Assembly: GCA_032158295.1 (NCBI GenBank)
Contig: CM063260.1
Span: 4,287,501-4,351,500, forward strand
Origin: Pycnopodia helianthoides
Taxonomy: Eukaryota; Echinodermata; Asteroidea; Forcipulatida; Asteriidae
Reading direction: 5' to 3'
Length of the DNA stretch: 64,000 nt
The position numbers and the translations under genes are program-made. Numbering within the stretch: the first letter of the stretch is position 1; each line of letters begins with the position of its first letter. Shown piece by piece: positions 47,265 to 58,700 of this stretch. The notes beneath the pieces are model-generated. The model was not told where the DNA came from, ran no database searches, and saw only the letters and a list, made by a program, of their open reading frames with translations.

Positions 47265-50200
47265 ATGGCGTTCATGAAGAGTGCTTTACTCGTGTGTGTG
47301 ACGGCGGTCGCCGTGCTGTACTTGCCAAACCTGTGGACTAAGACTCTACCCGTGCTTATTTCGGGGACCACCGCGCCAGGATTCGAACCCGTCCTCCAGC
47401 TTTATCGGTAAACAACGCTCATTATGTTCAACTAATTGTTGTTAAAGTCATGAAAACATCATCGCCATGTTGCCTATTTCGATTGCCGAAATCAAAATGA
47501 GCACGTAGGTTATGAATGTGCACAAATCTCCAACGACACATAACATGTTTTTCGTCAAGTTAAGTTTTCCCTGAGTATAATTAAACGTGCCATTTACAGG
47601 TCTGTTATGTTAAGTGTGGAAAAGCAAAAAATACAAAAAATCTTCAGTCCCGCAAAGACGACATTGTAGGTTACCTTTAAAGCCGCAGCCAATACATAAA
47701 ATGGCAGCCAATATTTCGAACATTGTTATGGTTATAGTTTGGGTTCATTTCTGAGGCTATTTTTTTTTTTTTTTTTTTTTAATTCACTGTTTTCAGGGAG
47801 AATTTTGCAAAGGGTGTGGAGTACCCGATCGGGGGTTCAGCTTTCTCAGTGTACTACAAGGGGTCAAAGGTCGTTGATATATGGGGCGGCTATGCAGACA
47901 GTGAAGCATTCCGACCATGGATGGAGGACACGGTGGCCGTCGTTTTCTCAACAACCAAAGGTGAAGAGGAGGCCTGTGACTTGTTTTATTCGAAGTTTAA
48001 GTAATTGTCATTGAATAACAAAAATTACATCAACTATTCGTTACAAAATGTTGAGTTTTGCCTAGTCATCGTATAGGCAACAGACTAATCAGTTCATCAG
48101 TTTATGATGAAGAGATAATGTGACTATAGTGAGACACTTTGTATGACCTTGATATATTATCTTTGTTCATGTGCAAAGCTTTGCTGGAGATTTGCAAACA
48201 ACAGAAAGCTCCACTTACGGCAAAGAAAGGCCACTTTCTGATCCAGTAATTGTTGAGCCAAACTGGCTCCCAAACTCCTTTACGGTGAAACTAGTGCTCA
48301 TAGCTTTTAACGAATTGAAAATAATAACCTAGGACTCTTTCTCGATTGGGATTGAGGTTGACTAGGGGGCCTATGTGGGTATTCATCGTGCCGTCGAGGG
48401 GTACAGCGCAGGAAGGCCGTCAAAACAATGATTCCCATTGACTCGATACTAGCTACGCAAAACAACTGCGCATAGGCTGCGGCTGCGGCAATCGGCACTA
48501 CTCATGCAGATGTCCGTTACGTCATCGGTGTCTTAATCTTTAGTACAGCATGTTGGCCCTGACGTAAATAATCATTTGCGTGCTGGGGCACAAGTCGTAA
48601 ATATTTGCGCGAATATTTACGTAGATATTCGCGACACGGACAATAGTTTAAGTAAATATTTACGTAAATATTTGCGATTTTGGGCAAAAATCGTGAAAAT
48701 TTACGTAAATATTAACGTAAATTTATATGTTCGATGTCCCCTCAAGGCCACCATATGTAGGTGATGGGATTGTGCCTTTGATGATATAAGCATGGGATCT
48801 GACACACAGTCAGAGCATAGAGCAAGGACCTTGCTCTGTGGTAAGAGTCTGTCAGGATTTTATTCCTGATTTCAGGATTTTCGCAAAAATCCTTTTGAGC
48901 GTTAAAATGTCCTTGAAAGAAGTAGAGCAGTCACCAAAGGGAGAACGAAATAGTCTATACACTGTGTCGAAACAGCCTGTATTTTTGTATTCCTGGTAAT
49001 GCACAGAGTCTGTAAACCTCTTAAATTGTAACATCTGTGTCTAGAATAAGGGGGAATCCGGGCCTAAGTAATTCTGTTAATTATTATTTTTCTTTTAATA
49101 TGGAATTTTTCTCATTTATCAGATCTCAACCGTGGTTATGTCATGAGAATGATTTTGGGGCTATTAAGGCAATCGCAAGTTAGTCCTTGGAAGAAATGTT
49201 CTTAAGGTGGAATAACATACAATGTCAGCCATTTTGGACATTTTAAACATCGCTAGCTGTACTACCTAAATTGTTTCAATATTCAAATCTGCGATGGCCC
49301 TGCAGCCACATATCTCTTCTCATGACATACTCTGACTGTTTGCCAAATCAAATGCTTGTAAAACATCAAAGGCACAACCCCCCCCCCCCCATGCAGTAAT
49401 TCCCCTATCTGCCCATCTACCCAATACTGAAGCACTGTTTGTTGTCCGCGTTAAACTGAAAGCCTTTACCTTTCTTCGAACTCGATTCTGTCAAACAGGC
49501 CTATTATTTTGCTCGAGTGAAAACATTATTTACTTTCTTGTAATTCAGCGGTCGCTGCCACATGCATGGCTCTCCTTGTGGACCGTGGACAACTCGACTA
49601 CGACAGAACCGTCGCATCTTATTGGCCAGAATTCGCCCAGGAAGGCAAAGAGAACATTACAGTGCGCATGCTTCTTAATCACGAGGTACGGTATATTGGG
49701 TCGAGCCACTGGGGAACCAAAAGAGGACAAACTGCAATTTTTAGTCAAAGTGACCCACAGGGGAACAATGTTGGGAACAATGTAACTGCACGGGTTGTGT
49801 ATGGTTCCAACAACAGTTACTTATGTATTCATAATGTACCATAAGACGTCAAAAAGCACGTTGGCATAGCGCAGGTATCTTTCAAAACCGTGTGGATGAT
49901 ATTGAATGGACAGACAGTGGAGAATGTTTTACTTTAAAATTGATATGATAGATCTGTTATGCCGTTGAGCTATATTATAATTCAAATGTTCATATTATGT
50001 ATAGGGTGGGCTGTCGTACACCACAAGAGTCATCACAGAGGAAATTCTTGGAGACCAAGAAGCATTGAGTCAGGTATTAGCAGAGAGTCCTCCAATTTGG
50101 GAACCAGGCACCGCCCACGGCTACCACGCCATGACGTTCGGACTCTACGCTAGCCAACTACTAAGACGAGCTGATCCCAAGCACAGAACGTTGGGGCAGT

Positions 50201-53200
50201 TCTTCAAGGAAGAAATCGCCGAACCCTTCGGTAATGCTGGTTTTGTGCTATTTTTATAGCACGCTGATAAATTACTATTGATATATTATTTCCGTTTGAA
50301 GGACAACAAAACCTTTTTAAAAATCAATGTTTTTCCTCTTTGTTTTTGATAAAATAGAATTAGCTGTTGCAAACTGCTTACCAACAAAAAGGACATTTGG
50401 CATAAATGGGAAAACAGTTAGCAGCCTGACGTTCCGACCTCAGGAGAATTTTTCTCTTGTCACTTATAATCGGTTAATTAACTGTAATTAAAATGCGAGA
50501 AGTTAAACAAAATTGGACAATGACCTTGTCCCGAAAAAGGACATGAAGGAGAATCCATTAGATAACTAATAATTGTCGGGTAACAAAACCATGACAAACA
50601 GGTTGAAAATTTGTTCTTACAATTCCAATTTCTTTCTGTGTGGGAGGTATTCTGCTTTCATGTAAAACTTGAAGAAAACAAAACTCAAGCCTTGTACTTA
50701 TACAAACTGTGTCACGTTTTAAACAGATATGACCTTGAGAATACCATGGCACTCCGTGGCCAGCAAGAAGTACAGTTGACACCGAAAGTTTCGTTTTTTA
50801 ACGGTAACTCAACATAAAAAAAATACTGTAAAAGCAAAAGCTAACATTGTCCCTTTCTGCACGATAAAGATCGTACGCTGCACGATAAGAACGCCCGCGT
50901 CAGAGTTGACGCGAATTCCGGGTCCCATAGGCCCTTTTCGAATCCACGGCTTCGGCTCCGGATTGGGCTTCAGGCCCAGTTTTCTTGTCTGAAGCCCTGA
51001 CCGCAAAGCATGCGTAAGTTAAAATAATTGAGGGAGCCTAGCTAGCCTGAGCCGATTTTGGAGCCGAAGCCGTGAATTCGAAAAGGGCCCAAAGTATCTG
51101 ATCCAATAGACCCTTCCCATGAAATATGCAAATTGAACATCGCGCGTGCGCACTTTCCCTACTGGTTGGCAAAATGAGTGAACATCACGCCTTTTTGCAT
51201 GGGACTGATGGTGGCGTGACGCACACGCGTTTGTGCGTCTGCAGTGCACAACTCTATGGCGTTTGCCAACCAGCAGCGTCTGTACGCATGCGTGAATGTA
51301 ATTTACATATTTCATGGGAAGGGTCTATTCCGGGTTGGGCTGAACCGCAAGCTAGTTTATGGGAGTTTGACTTGTATTCTGCGTCAGTTTGACTCATTTC
51401 TGGGTCGTTTTGACACATATTCAGGGACATACTGACCCATAAACTTATGGGTCAGGCCCCACGGGACCCGGATTCTGGTCAGTTCTGACCCCGGGATGTT
51501 TATAGAGTGCTCTCAATCTCCTTAATAAATAATAAATAATAATAATAACTGTATTTATAAAGCGCCTTTTGCCAAAGGATACAAGGCGCTGATATTTTTA
51601 ACCTGCCATGTATGTGGAGCTACGTTTTTGAAGTATGAGACCTATTCATTTATAGCACCATGTATTAAATGGTATACACGGTGCTCGCAACATGCTGCCG
51701 ATCAAACCAGTAACACCGGGGCGAACCCCTTCTCTTTACGATAAGTTACTGGGTTCTTTTACGTGCATTACACAACACACGGGACCTACGGGTTTACGTC
51801 CCATTATTCGCCTCCATTGCGCTGTGTACAACATGTATTGTGAACAGGCAATGTCATGGGTAACAAATAGCTTTCCAGTAAGTTCGATTGTTTTCTTGAT
51901 TCTCAACAATTAGGTATCGACTTCCTGATCGGAACACCTTTCGAATCGTTCCACCGAGTGGGACGGCTTACTGGTGACATCAGTGGTGTATGGGCGACAC
52001 TTATCAAAGGTCTCTTCGAGCCAACGAACAGAGAAATGGTGCTCTCAATTGTCAGTGGAAAAAATCAGGATCTCTTTACGCTACTTGAAAGATATTCACT
52101 AATGGGGGTAGGTAAACAATATTACATAATTGGACATTTCAACAGTAAACAAATTCAGATCACCTGTCACCTACTATTACAAAGAATGAATGAATTTATT
52201 CACCACATTGCAGCAACAGTACAAGATCATTACAAGCTGTCAAGAAAGGGCTTTGTACAAAAATATCTGTTCCAGTGCTGTCTTTCGCTTTACGAAAAAA
52301 AACATTGATTTGAAAACTGAAATTTGTGAAATTTATGTCACCATCGTCTGTTTTGGCGGTTGTACGTATACATTTTCATAATTCAACATTTTGACACCTT
52401 TTTTGATAGCTGGAAAACTACCGTCGGGCGGAGGTACTTGCTATAGAGCAGCCATCAGCCACAGGTGTGGGAACCGCCCGTGGTGTTGCAAAGCTATTCG
52501 GCATTTTAGCAAACGGTGGCCAGACTATAGAAGGTCAAAGGTTACTCTCAGAAGACGTCATCAGTAAATTTATAGGCGAGTCGAAAGCGCCATCTTTGGA
52601 CAGGTCCGTCGGACTTAAGACTGCCATCAACCTCGGATACTTCATAACGAAGAATGACGTACCGGTAAGTATACGATACCAAATACAAACAGATCTGTGT
52701 TCCTTGTAAATTTATTTGACAGACCTTTCTATTGCAACGTCACAGCCCGAGTTTTTGCCAACCGAGGTTGGAAAACTATGGAAAGCCATAAATGCAAAGC
52801 AAAAACAGATAGCCACAGTTTGTAACAAATATTCAAAAATACTTTTGAATTTGTTGAAAACAAAGCAACTAACCATGGATGTATTTGTGTCAAATAAAAA
52901 TGTGCAAAAGTGATGAATTTAGTCACATTGTCTGTTAACACGATTCAATGTTTTGCCAACATTCGGCTGTCCATGCCAACCTGCGCGGTTGAAAGGTCTA
53001 TTGAAAATAAGAGTCCATTGTAAACTGAAAAAAGCTTCATGCTGATGACGTCATCATTTTGTTTTTCCAGGGGGCGGCACAGTTTGGACATCCCGGGTCA
53101 GGTGGGAATCAAGGACGTGCCGATCCACAGCGTAAACTCGGCTTCGGTTACGTTTCAAGTTATCACTCCCCGTATGGAATAGGGAATGACCCACGGTTTT

Positions 53201-53253
53201 TGACCCTGCAGAAAGCTACATACGAATGCGTAAATAAAATAGAGGGAAAGTAG
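47265..53253 (+). CDS. Hydrolase C: serine beta-lactamase-related protein
   Basis: Exons: 47265-47407, 47797-47960, 49549-49685, 50005-50230, 51914-52107, 52410-52664 and 53071-53253, giving 433 aa. Exon lengths equal those of A throughout. Exon 1 differs from A by a single amino acid (GTTAPG for GTAAPG) and the 5' leader is nearly identical, so A and C share the most recent 5' history. Exon 5 resembles B more (GRLTGDISGVWATL, ERYSLMG), which suggests mosaic ancestry. Catalytic motifs are unchanged: STTK 99-102, GYHAMTFG and GHPGSGG. The acceptor of exon 6 reads gatag/CTGGAA where A and B have ag/ATGGAA. No disabling change. AATAAA at 53827. Confidence 0.92.
48555..48760. repeat. Element of repeated TAAATATTTACG words
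   Basis: Interior repeats of cgtaaatatttgcg/taaatatttacgtaaat in both orientations. The right end cgatgtcccctcaaggccac matches the right end of the 14.5-15.1 kb element. It lies in intron 2 of gene C. Confidence 0.6.
48761..49548. other. Intron 2 of gene C, remainder
   Basis: Non-coding, with a C-run at about 49379-49390. Nothing recognised. Confidence 0.4.
50930..51090. repeat. Inverted-repeat element with GGCTTCGGCTCC arms
   Basis: gcccttttcgaatccacggc at the left and gccgtgaattcgaaaagggc at the right are inverted copies, continuing into ttcggctcc/ggagccgaa. The loop contains a second small palindrome (gggcttcaggccc). It lies in intron 4 of gene C. Confidence 0.75.
51105..51329. mobile_element. 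MITE (225 bp) with AATAGACCCTTCCCATG ends
   Basis: Left AATAGACCCTTCCCATGAAA and right TTTCATGGGAAGGGTCTATT are perfect inverted repeats of about 30 bp, into atatgcaaatt/aatttacatat. The GC-rich interior carries tggttggcaaa and tttgccaacca, also inverted. Intron 4 of gene C. Confidence 0.85.
51525..51835 (-). repeat. SINE-like element with (AAT)n tail
   Basis: On the minus strand a head near 51830 (cgtaaacccgtaggtcccg) is followed by a body with aaagaacccagtaacttatc and ends in gcgctttataaatacag and a (ATT)n tract at 51525-51550. This layout is typical of SINEs common in marine invertebrates. Intron 4 of gene C. Confidence 0.5.
52720..53003. mobile_element. TIR element (~285 bp) in intron 6 of gene C
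   Basis: Begins cagacctttctattgcaac and ends ggttgaaaggtctattg, imperfectly inverted. A truncated relative sits at 62386-62530 (acagacctttctattgcaac, aagcaaaaacagatagccac), in the coiled-coil gene. Confidence 0.6.
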
Positions 53254-55757
53254 GTTGAAAAAACATAATTATATATTTGATTTAAAAATGGGAGTGGTAA
53301 ACTATCTTTGAGGCCAGCCCGGTGACCGAATTTTATTCGAAAGGGATACAGAGACCACCCGGCTGAAACTGAACTGCGCTCAACTTTTTGAAATGTTTTA
53401 CTTCATCCTTTGGATGATTGACTGGCACCTTGACATTTTTTAGTGGGTTTGTATAGCATTGTTTTCGAAGGAACCCAATAATTGGGCGCTGTGGTTTTTA
53501 TCTAACACTTTTGTGAGAGGTATTTTTTGTACTAACATCGATCGCCATTTTGTACGCAAGGCCTCTTGCTAACAACTATTTCAAAAGTAACGGCTACACT
53601 TTATGCACGAGAAATAATTTGTACAATTTCATCGCGGTATCTTCCTTTTTCTTTTGAATTTTCGTCTGAGCTATCAGTGTTATCAATAGCTTCCTTGTAT
53701 TTTCAAATTATAACTGCATGCTATTTCTTTACTGACGATTGGAAGAAATGACATTTCAAAATAAGCTTCGGGTTTCGTTTTCGGTAGTTTTACCGAGAAA
53801 GACTTTCAAATTCGTACTTTAATAATAATAAAAGTATAACGATTACTAAGAGTTTGTTAATTTGTATTATTTCCCCTCATTTGTGTTAATACAACTGCAT
53901 ATTTGCAGTTTCATAGACGGGGTAACCTTATTATCAATATTACAACTGTTATATCTGTGTGTTTCAATATTTTATAATTCCAAACTTTCAAAAAGAAACA
54001 GCCGTAGACAAACTGGTTTAATTTGGCGTCATCACAACACTAAGTTTATTTTCTTCAACACTACCAGACCAATACAGTACGATCAACTTTTCTTCTGTGG
54101 AACATTTTTTAATTTTATTTTTTTTGGCCTACCGCGTGTTTTTTTTTTTTTTTTTTTAAACAGAGGCTTCGGTTATCTTTGACTCTGCTTGGGCTCCGTC
54201 GGTGACGGACTTTGAAATCATGTGTGCCTTCTCCGTGTGGCGTGGAACAGCCGGGGCCCGAACCGAAGTGACTATTATTCAGTTCCCCAAATAGACTGGC
54301 TTCTTGTCAAGTCAGATTCTAGGCCTGCTTATGATCGCACTGTGTGACAAAGGCCCGTACAATAAACAGTTTTGAAAAAGGCACTTGCTTACAATGAGAA
54401 TTGCACAAATAAAAAGCTCATCGGTATTTCCTCAAATCCAAAAGAAAGAGACAACATACAAAAACATTAATAACGAAGTAGATATTGTCTCTCTGAAAAC
54501 AAAACAAAGCATTGGAGTTACATTGGATATGAACTATGGCGGTGTACAGACCTTCAACTGAGGCAAAGGCCGCCTATCCGAATTAGTGGCTACGGCTTCG
54601 ACTAAAGACCGTTGCTAAGGACGTCCTAGACTTCAACGCACGACGACGCGGCGGTCCGGCCGTAGCCGTAGCCGTCATTTCGGGCGCGGCCATGATTATC
54701 ATTTTTAATTTTTAATTTCAATAGCCCACAAAGCCTAGATTTGACCCCTTGCGGTGATCGAACCTTGAACCTCTTCTGTCTAAGAGTGTAAGCGTTCATT
54801 TTTCAGACCCTTATTTACAAGATCATTGCCAATAAAACTATTTACAATCAGCCTCTTGCGACGATCGTTTTGTTCGCTTTTTTTTTCTTTACTTTTTAGG
54901 TACTTCCTCGGCATCAAACATTTGTTGAGGTCTTTTTTCCAAAAAGTGATTTCCTATTTAAGCCAACATTTTGAATGGTTTTTATTACGACCGTTTTTCA
55001 TTAAAATTCCTGCATTTTTTTTTTGCTTGGCGGACATTTGTTGAGCAATATTTTAAGCAGTTCGATAAAATTGTTCCCTCGTCGAACAACACTGTTTGCG
55101 TAGATTACTTCGAGAAAATATGGAAACAACTTTTCTTCTTCTTTTTTTTTTACATTTCAAAGAAAGTTCCTCATACTCATAGCTACACTTACCAGCTACA
55201 CTGTCTGCCAGTAATTGTGATATTTATCACTATTATTATAATTTTTTTTAACCAAGTGCTACACCACATTTAAATTAAAAAATCTCTTTCACATAATTAC
55301 ATCACGAAAATACTATTTTTTTAAATTTTTACAAAACAATAGTTTGCAGTTCATAATTCTGACTATACATCAATTTATTCTATTTTTACATAATTACACA
55401 ATAATTACACGACTATTGTTTTGACAAATAAAACTCCTTCCTAATTACAAAAAACAATTTTTGTAATGTTACTATGCATTGGTGCATCACATCTCGCACA
55501 ATTTTTGTTCCAGTTAAAATCTAAATTCCAAATATTAAAACATTTAGAGGCTAAAAAGTCAGACGCAACAGCTAAACAATTATTTTATAAATGTTTGGAG
55601 CAAATATCTGGGATTTCTTCCTTAAAGAGAAAATAACTACTATTTACAAGCTATGTAGAAAATCCAGCCTTAACGAATACTAGAAGGTAGGTGTGAACGG
55701 TTTGAGTGTGATACTTGACCACCCCTGCTATCGAAATGGTCCAGTCCAATATGAAGC
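53254..55757. other. Intergenic region between gene C and the coiled-coil gene
   Basis: Gene C 3' UTR to AATAAA at 53827, then AT-rich DNA with T-runs at 54138-54160 and 55145. Blocks at 53545-53610 and 54850-54950 are homologous to sequence 3' of gene B, marking the edge of the duplicated unit. Near 54590-54680 are cgg/ccg-rich words such as ggccgtagccgtagccg. On the minus strand TTTATT at about 55373 could be a poly(A) signal for the coiled-coil gene. No other gene seen. Confidence 0.45.
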
Positions 55758-58700
55758 TCAACTTATTGCCTGTACAAGGAGAAAACACATATCAATTACA
55801 CTACCCGCAACAAAATTAAAATGACTGTAACAGCTCTAAAATTTTACAACAGATTATTTAAAAAGTAAAATAAGCATTGGGAAATGTTCCCTCCCCTCAA
55901 CCTTCCTTCCCCCCCACAAAAAAAACAACATAATCACTACACCCCATCCAACCTCATCAGTCATTAATAAAGCAAGACTCCAAGGTCAAATTCAGTTTTG
56001 TGATCCAGTCGTTTTCCAATAGATAGAGCCCCTTATGAAAATGGAGAAAAAAAACCAATTACAAGTCTCTAACCTCACGTTAAAATGGTGTCAAATGCCA
56101 GTGTTTGATATCCTCCAAGTGCAATTTTTGTCAAAATCCAAAAACATTACAAATATATGGTCTGTACATTTTCTACAAAGAATATCAGTTCATTCCCGAA
56201 TTTTTATGATGTGAAATCAAATTAGCATTGAATTTGAGCTTTATGCAGGAGAAAAAAAAATCATATTTGGAATGTACAGACCCATTTGTTTATGATGTCC
56301 GATGATGTCCGATGATTAACAACCGGTTCTTTTCAGAACCAACAGTTACTCAAAAGAGATTTTAACATGGTGTTACCGCAAACCTCTCTTAGTTATACTC
56401 CCAACATCAAATCCTACTTCAAATCCTACTTATGATGTCACCTTTCAAATTTTGCTCTGAAAGAGACTAAAATAAAATGACATTTTACACCGTTTTAATG
56501 CGAGGTTAGAGACTTGTAATTTTGTCCCCACTTTCATGAGGAACTCTAGGGAGTGGACGATGAGTGCATCGCAAAACTGAACTTGACCTCGGTGACCCTC
56601 TTCAACTTACCACAGCATTTTCTAGGTTGATGAGTTTAGCGGTGGTGTCACATAGTTGCTGGTCCTTCTCACTCAGTTCCTGTGAGATTAAAAAAGAAGG
56701 TGAAACATTTAAACTAAAAACAAAAACAATCACCTCATTAACAAAGAACTTTGGAACACACGGAAGATAATCAACTTGAAAATCTCAACGTGAAAGCACA
56801 TCAGTTTCATTTTGGAAGAGGACAGATTCATTCCGACCCTTTAGTTGTCGGTAAACACCTTACACAGGGTGGTGCAAAAAGGAGGTCACCCACATTTGAC
56901 TGTAATTCTTACTGACTTGTAGAGCGTATCTCAAGAAATCAAATTAATGATATTACAATACTGATCTTTAAAGGAACATTACAGAATTGGTAAGAAAAAA
57001 CTTGTAAAATATACTTTTTGATCACAGATTTACATAAAACTTACACGGTCTAATGATGATGATACTAGAAAACATCCCTTGAAATATTTCTGTCTGAAAT
57101 GCCATATTTGATGAGAAATGAATAAACTAATTTTCCGATTGGAGTTTATCGCTCAGTGAGCGTTTTATTCATTTGTTGAACCTATATGATTTCATGCAAA
57201 TGTGTAATCGGTTTTTTCACTATTTTCTTGTGACCCAGATGGCCGATAGATCTCAAACTTATACAGGTTTGTCAGTTTATGTATATGGTGGATTACACAA
57301 AGTGCTTACACTGCCAGCAACTGTTTTGTTAGCAAAAACCAATTCTGTAATGTTCCTTTAAATCACAAATGTTAAATCATTCTAAGTATAAGTAGTCAAT
57401 GAGATATATTTTACACAATATTGATAAGATTTTTACACTTTTTGATTTTTCCCTGGGCTCTCTTTTCCAGTCAGATTAATTGATTAGTAGGATTCAATCT
57501 TGGTATGTTAAACTTACTGCTTTTAAGCTTTCCAATTCGTAGCTCTTCCTCAGCATTTTGTCCTTCTGTGCCTTCTTCCTTCCGTCCTTCTGCAAAATTA
57601 TTTGTTTATAATTGTTAGAAATCATGTGCCGCATAAATGCAGCACTTTTTTTAATTGATATATTTATTAAATCATTTACATACATAATACGTTAATTAAC
57701 TTTGAACAAAAAACATGCAAGCACACTTTCCCTAACTAATAATAAGCCTAAAGCTTGTCCGGTGGTCGGCTAAATCACAAAGATTTTACCAAATGTTAAG
57801 ACCTGTTATTATAAAATCCAATAAACTTAAAGCAAATATAAAATAATTGAATTCCATTATCACCCACTAAAAGCAGTAAACCAACAATGACAGGAATTAA
57901 GGTTTAAAAGATGCTGGGCATAACATTTGGCCCTTGGAGAAAAGTTGGACTACTTTAGTTAAGTGCAAGGGCTGACCTACAACGTGCATATTTATTGTAT
58001 CTGCTTTTTAAACCTTTCTGCCTATTTAATAACAATTTTGCAAATTTTTCTGAGTGCAAAATAAAGGGGAAAAAAGAAGAAATCAGATTAAAGTAAAGAG
58101 AATATCATGCTTGCATATACATCATAAATAACACCAACACATCAAAAATGATTGTACAAAATTTCAAAAGCACAAAACATTCCTTTTGTTAAATGAATTT
58201 ACAAGAAAGTATTAACAAAAAAATTACACACTACAAAACAAGATGGTATCAAAAGCGATTGGGTTAATTTGTTAAATGGGTCAGCAACAGATCACCGTTA
58301 CCTCGATCCCTGTTGAGGGCTGAAAACGGATCGGACTCAGGTGGGATTTGAACCCACAGTAAACAGTGCATAGTTCACATGTCACAAAAAACCTTCAACC
58401 AAAGTTAAATGATTCACTTTCCATGCAGTGTAAATCATAAAAGTCTTCTCTTTTTCGAAAAATAAAAATAAACGTACCTTAATTTTGGTCATCTCATCCT
58501 CGTAGCAGTTGTGCTTTGGCCACGTCTGCTTGTTGTTTTTCTCATCATTCTCCAAATGGAAGGTCTGTCAACGACAAAGTCAAGACACTCAAGCTTACAA
58601 AATAGTCTCAAAATTCATTCATTCATTTACTCGACACATTCTTTTACCCCTAACCTTCAATATCCTTGTCAGGATTGGATTGCCGAGGATTGAGGAGTGA

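Noticed and set aside
34073..53253. Recent bacterial horizontal transfer of beta-lactamases
   Set aside because: Each gene has six spliceosomal introns at fixed positions, and similar families occur in other animals.
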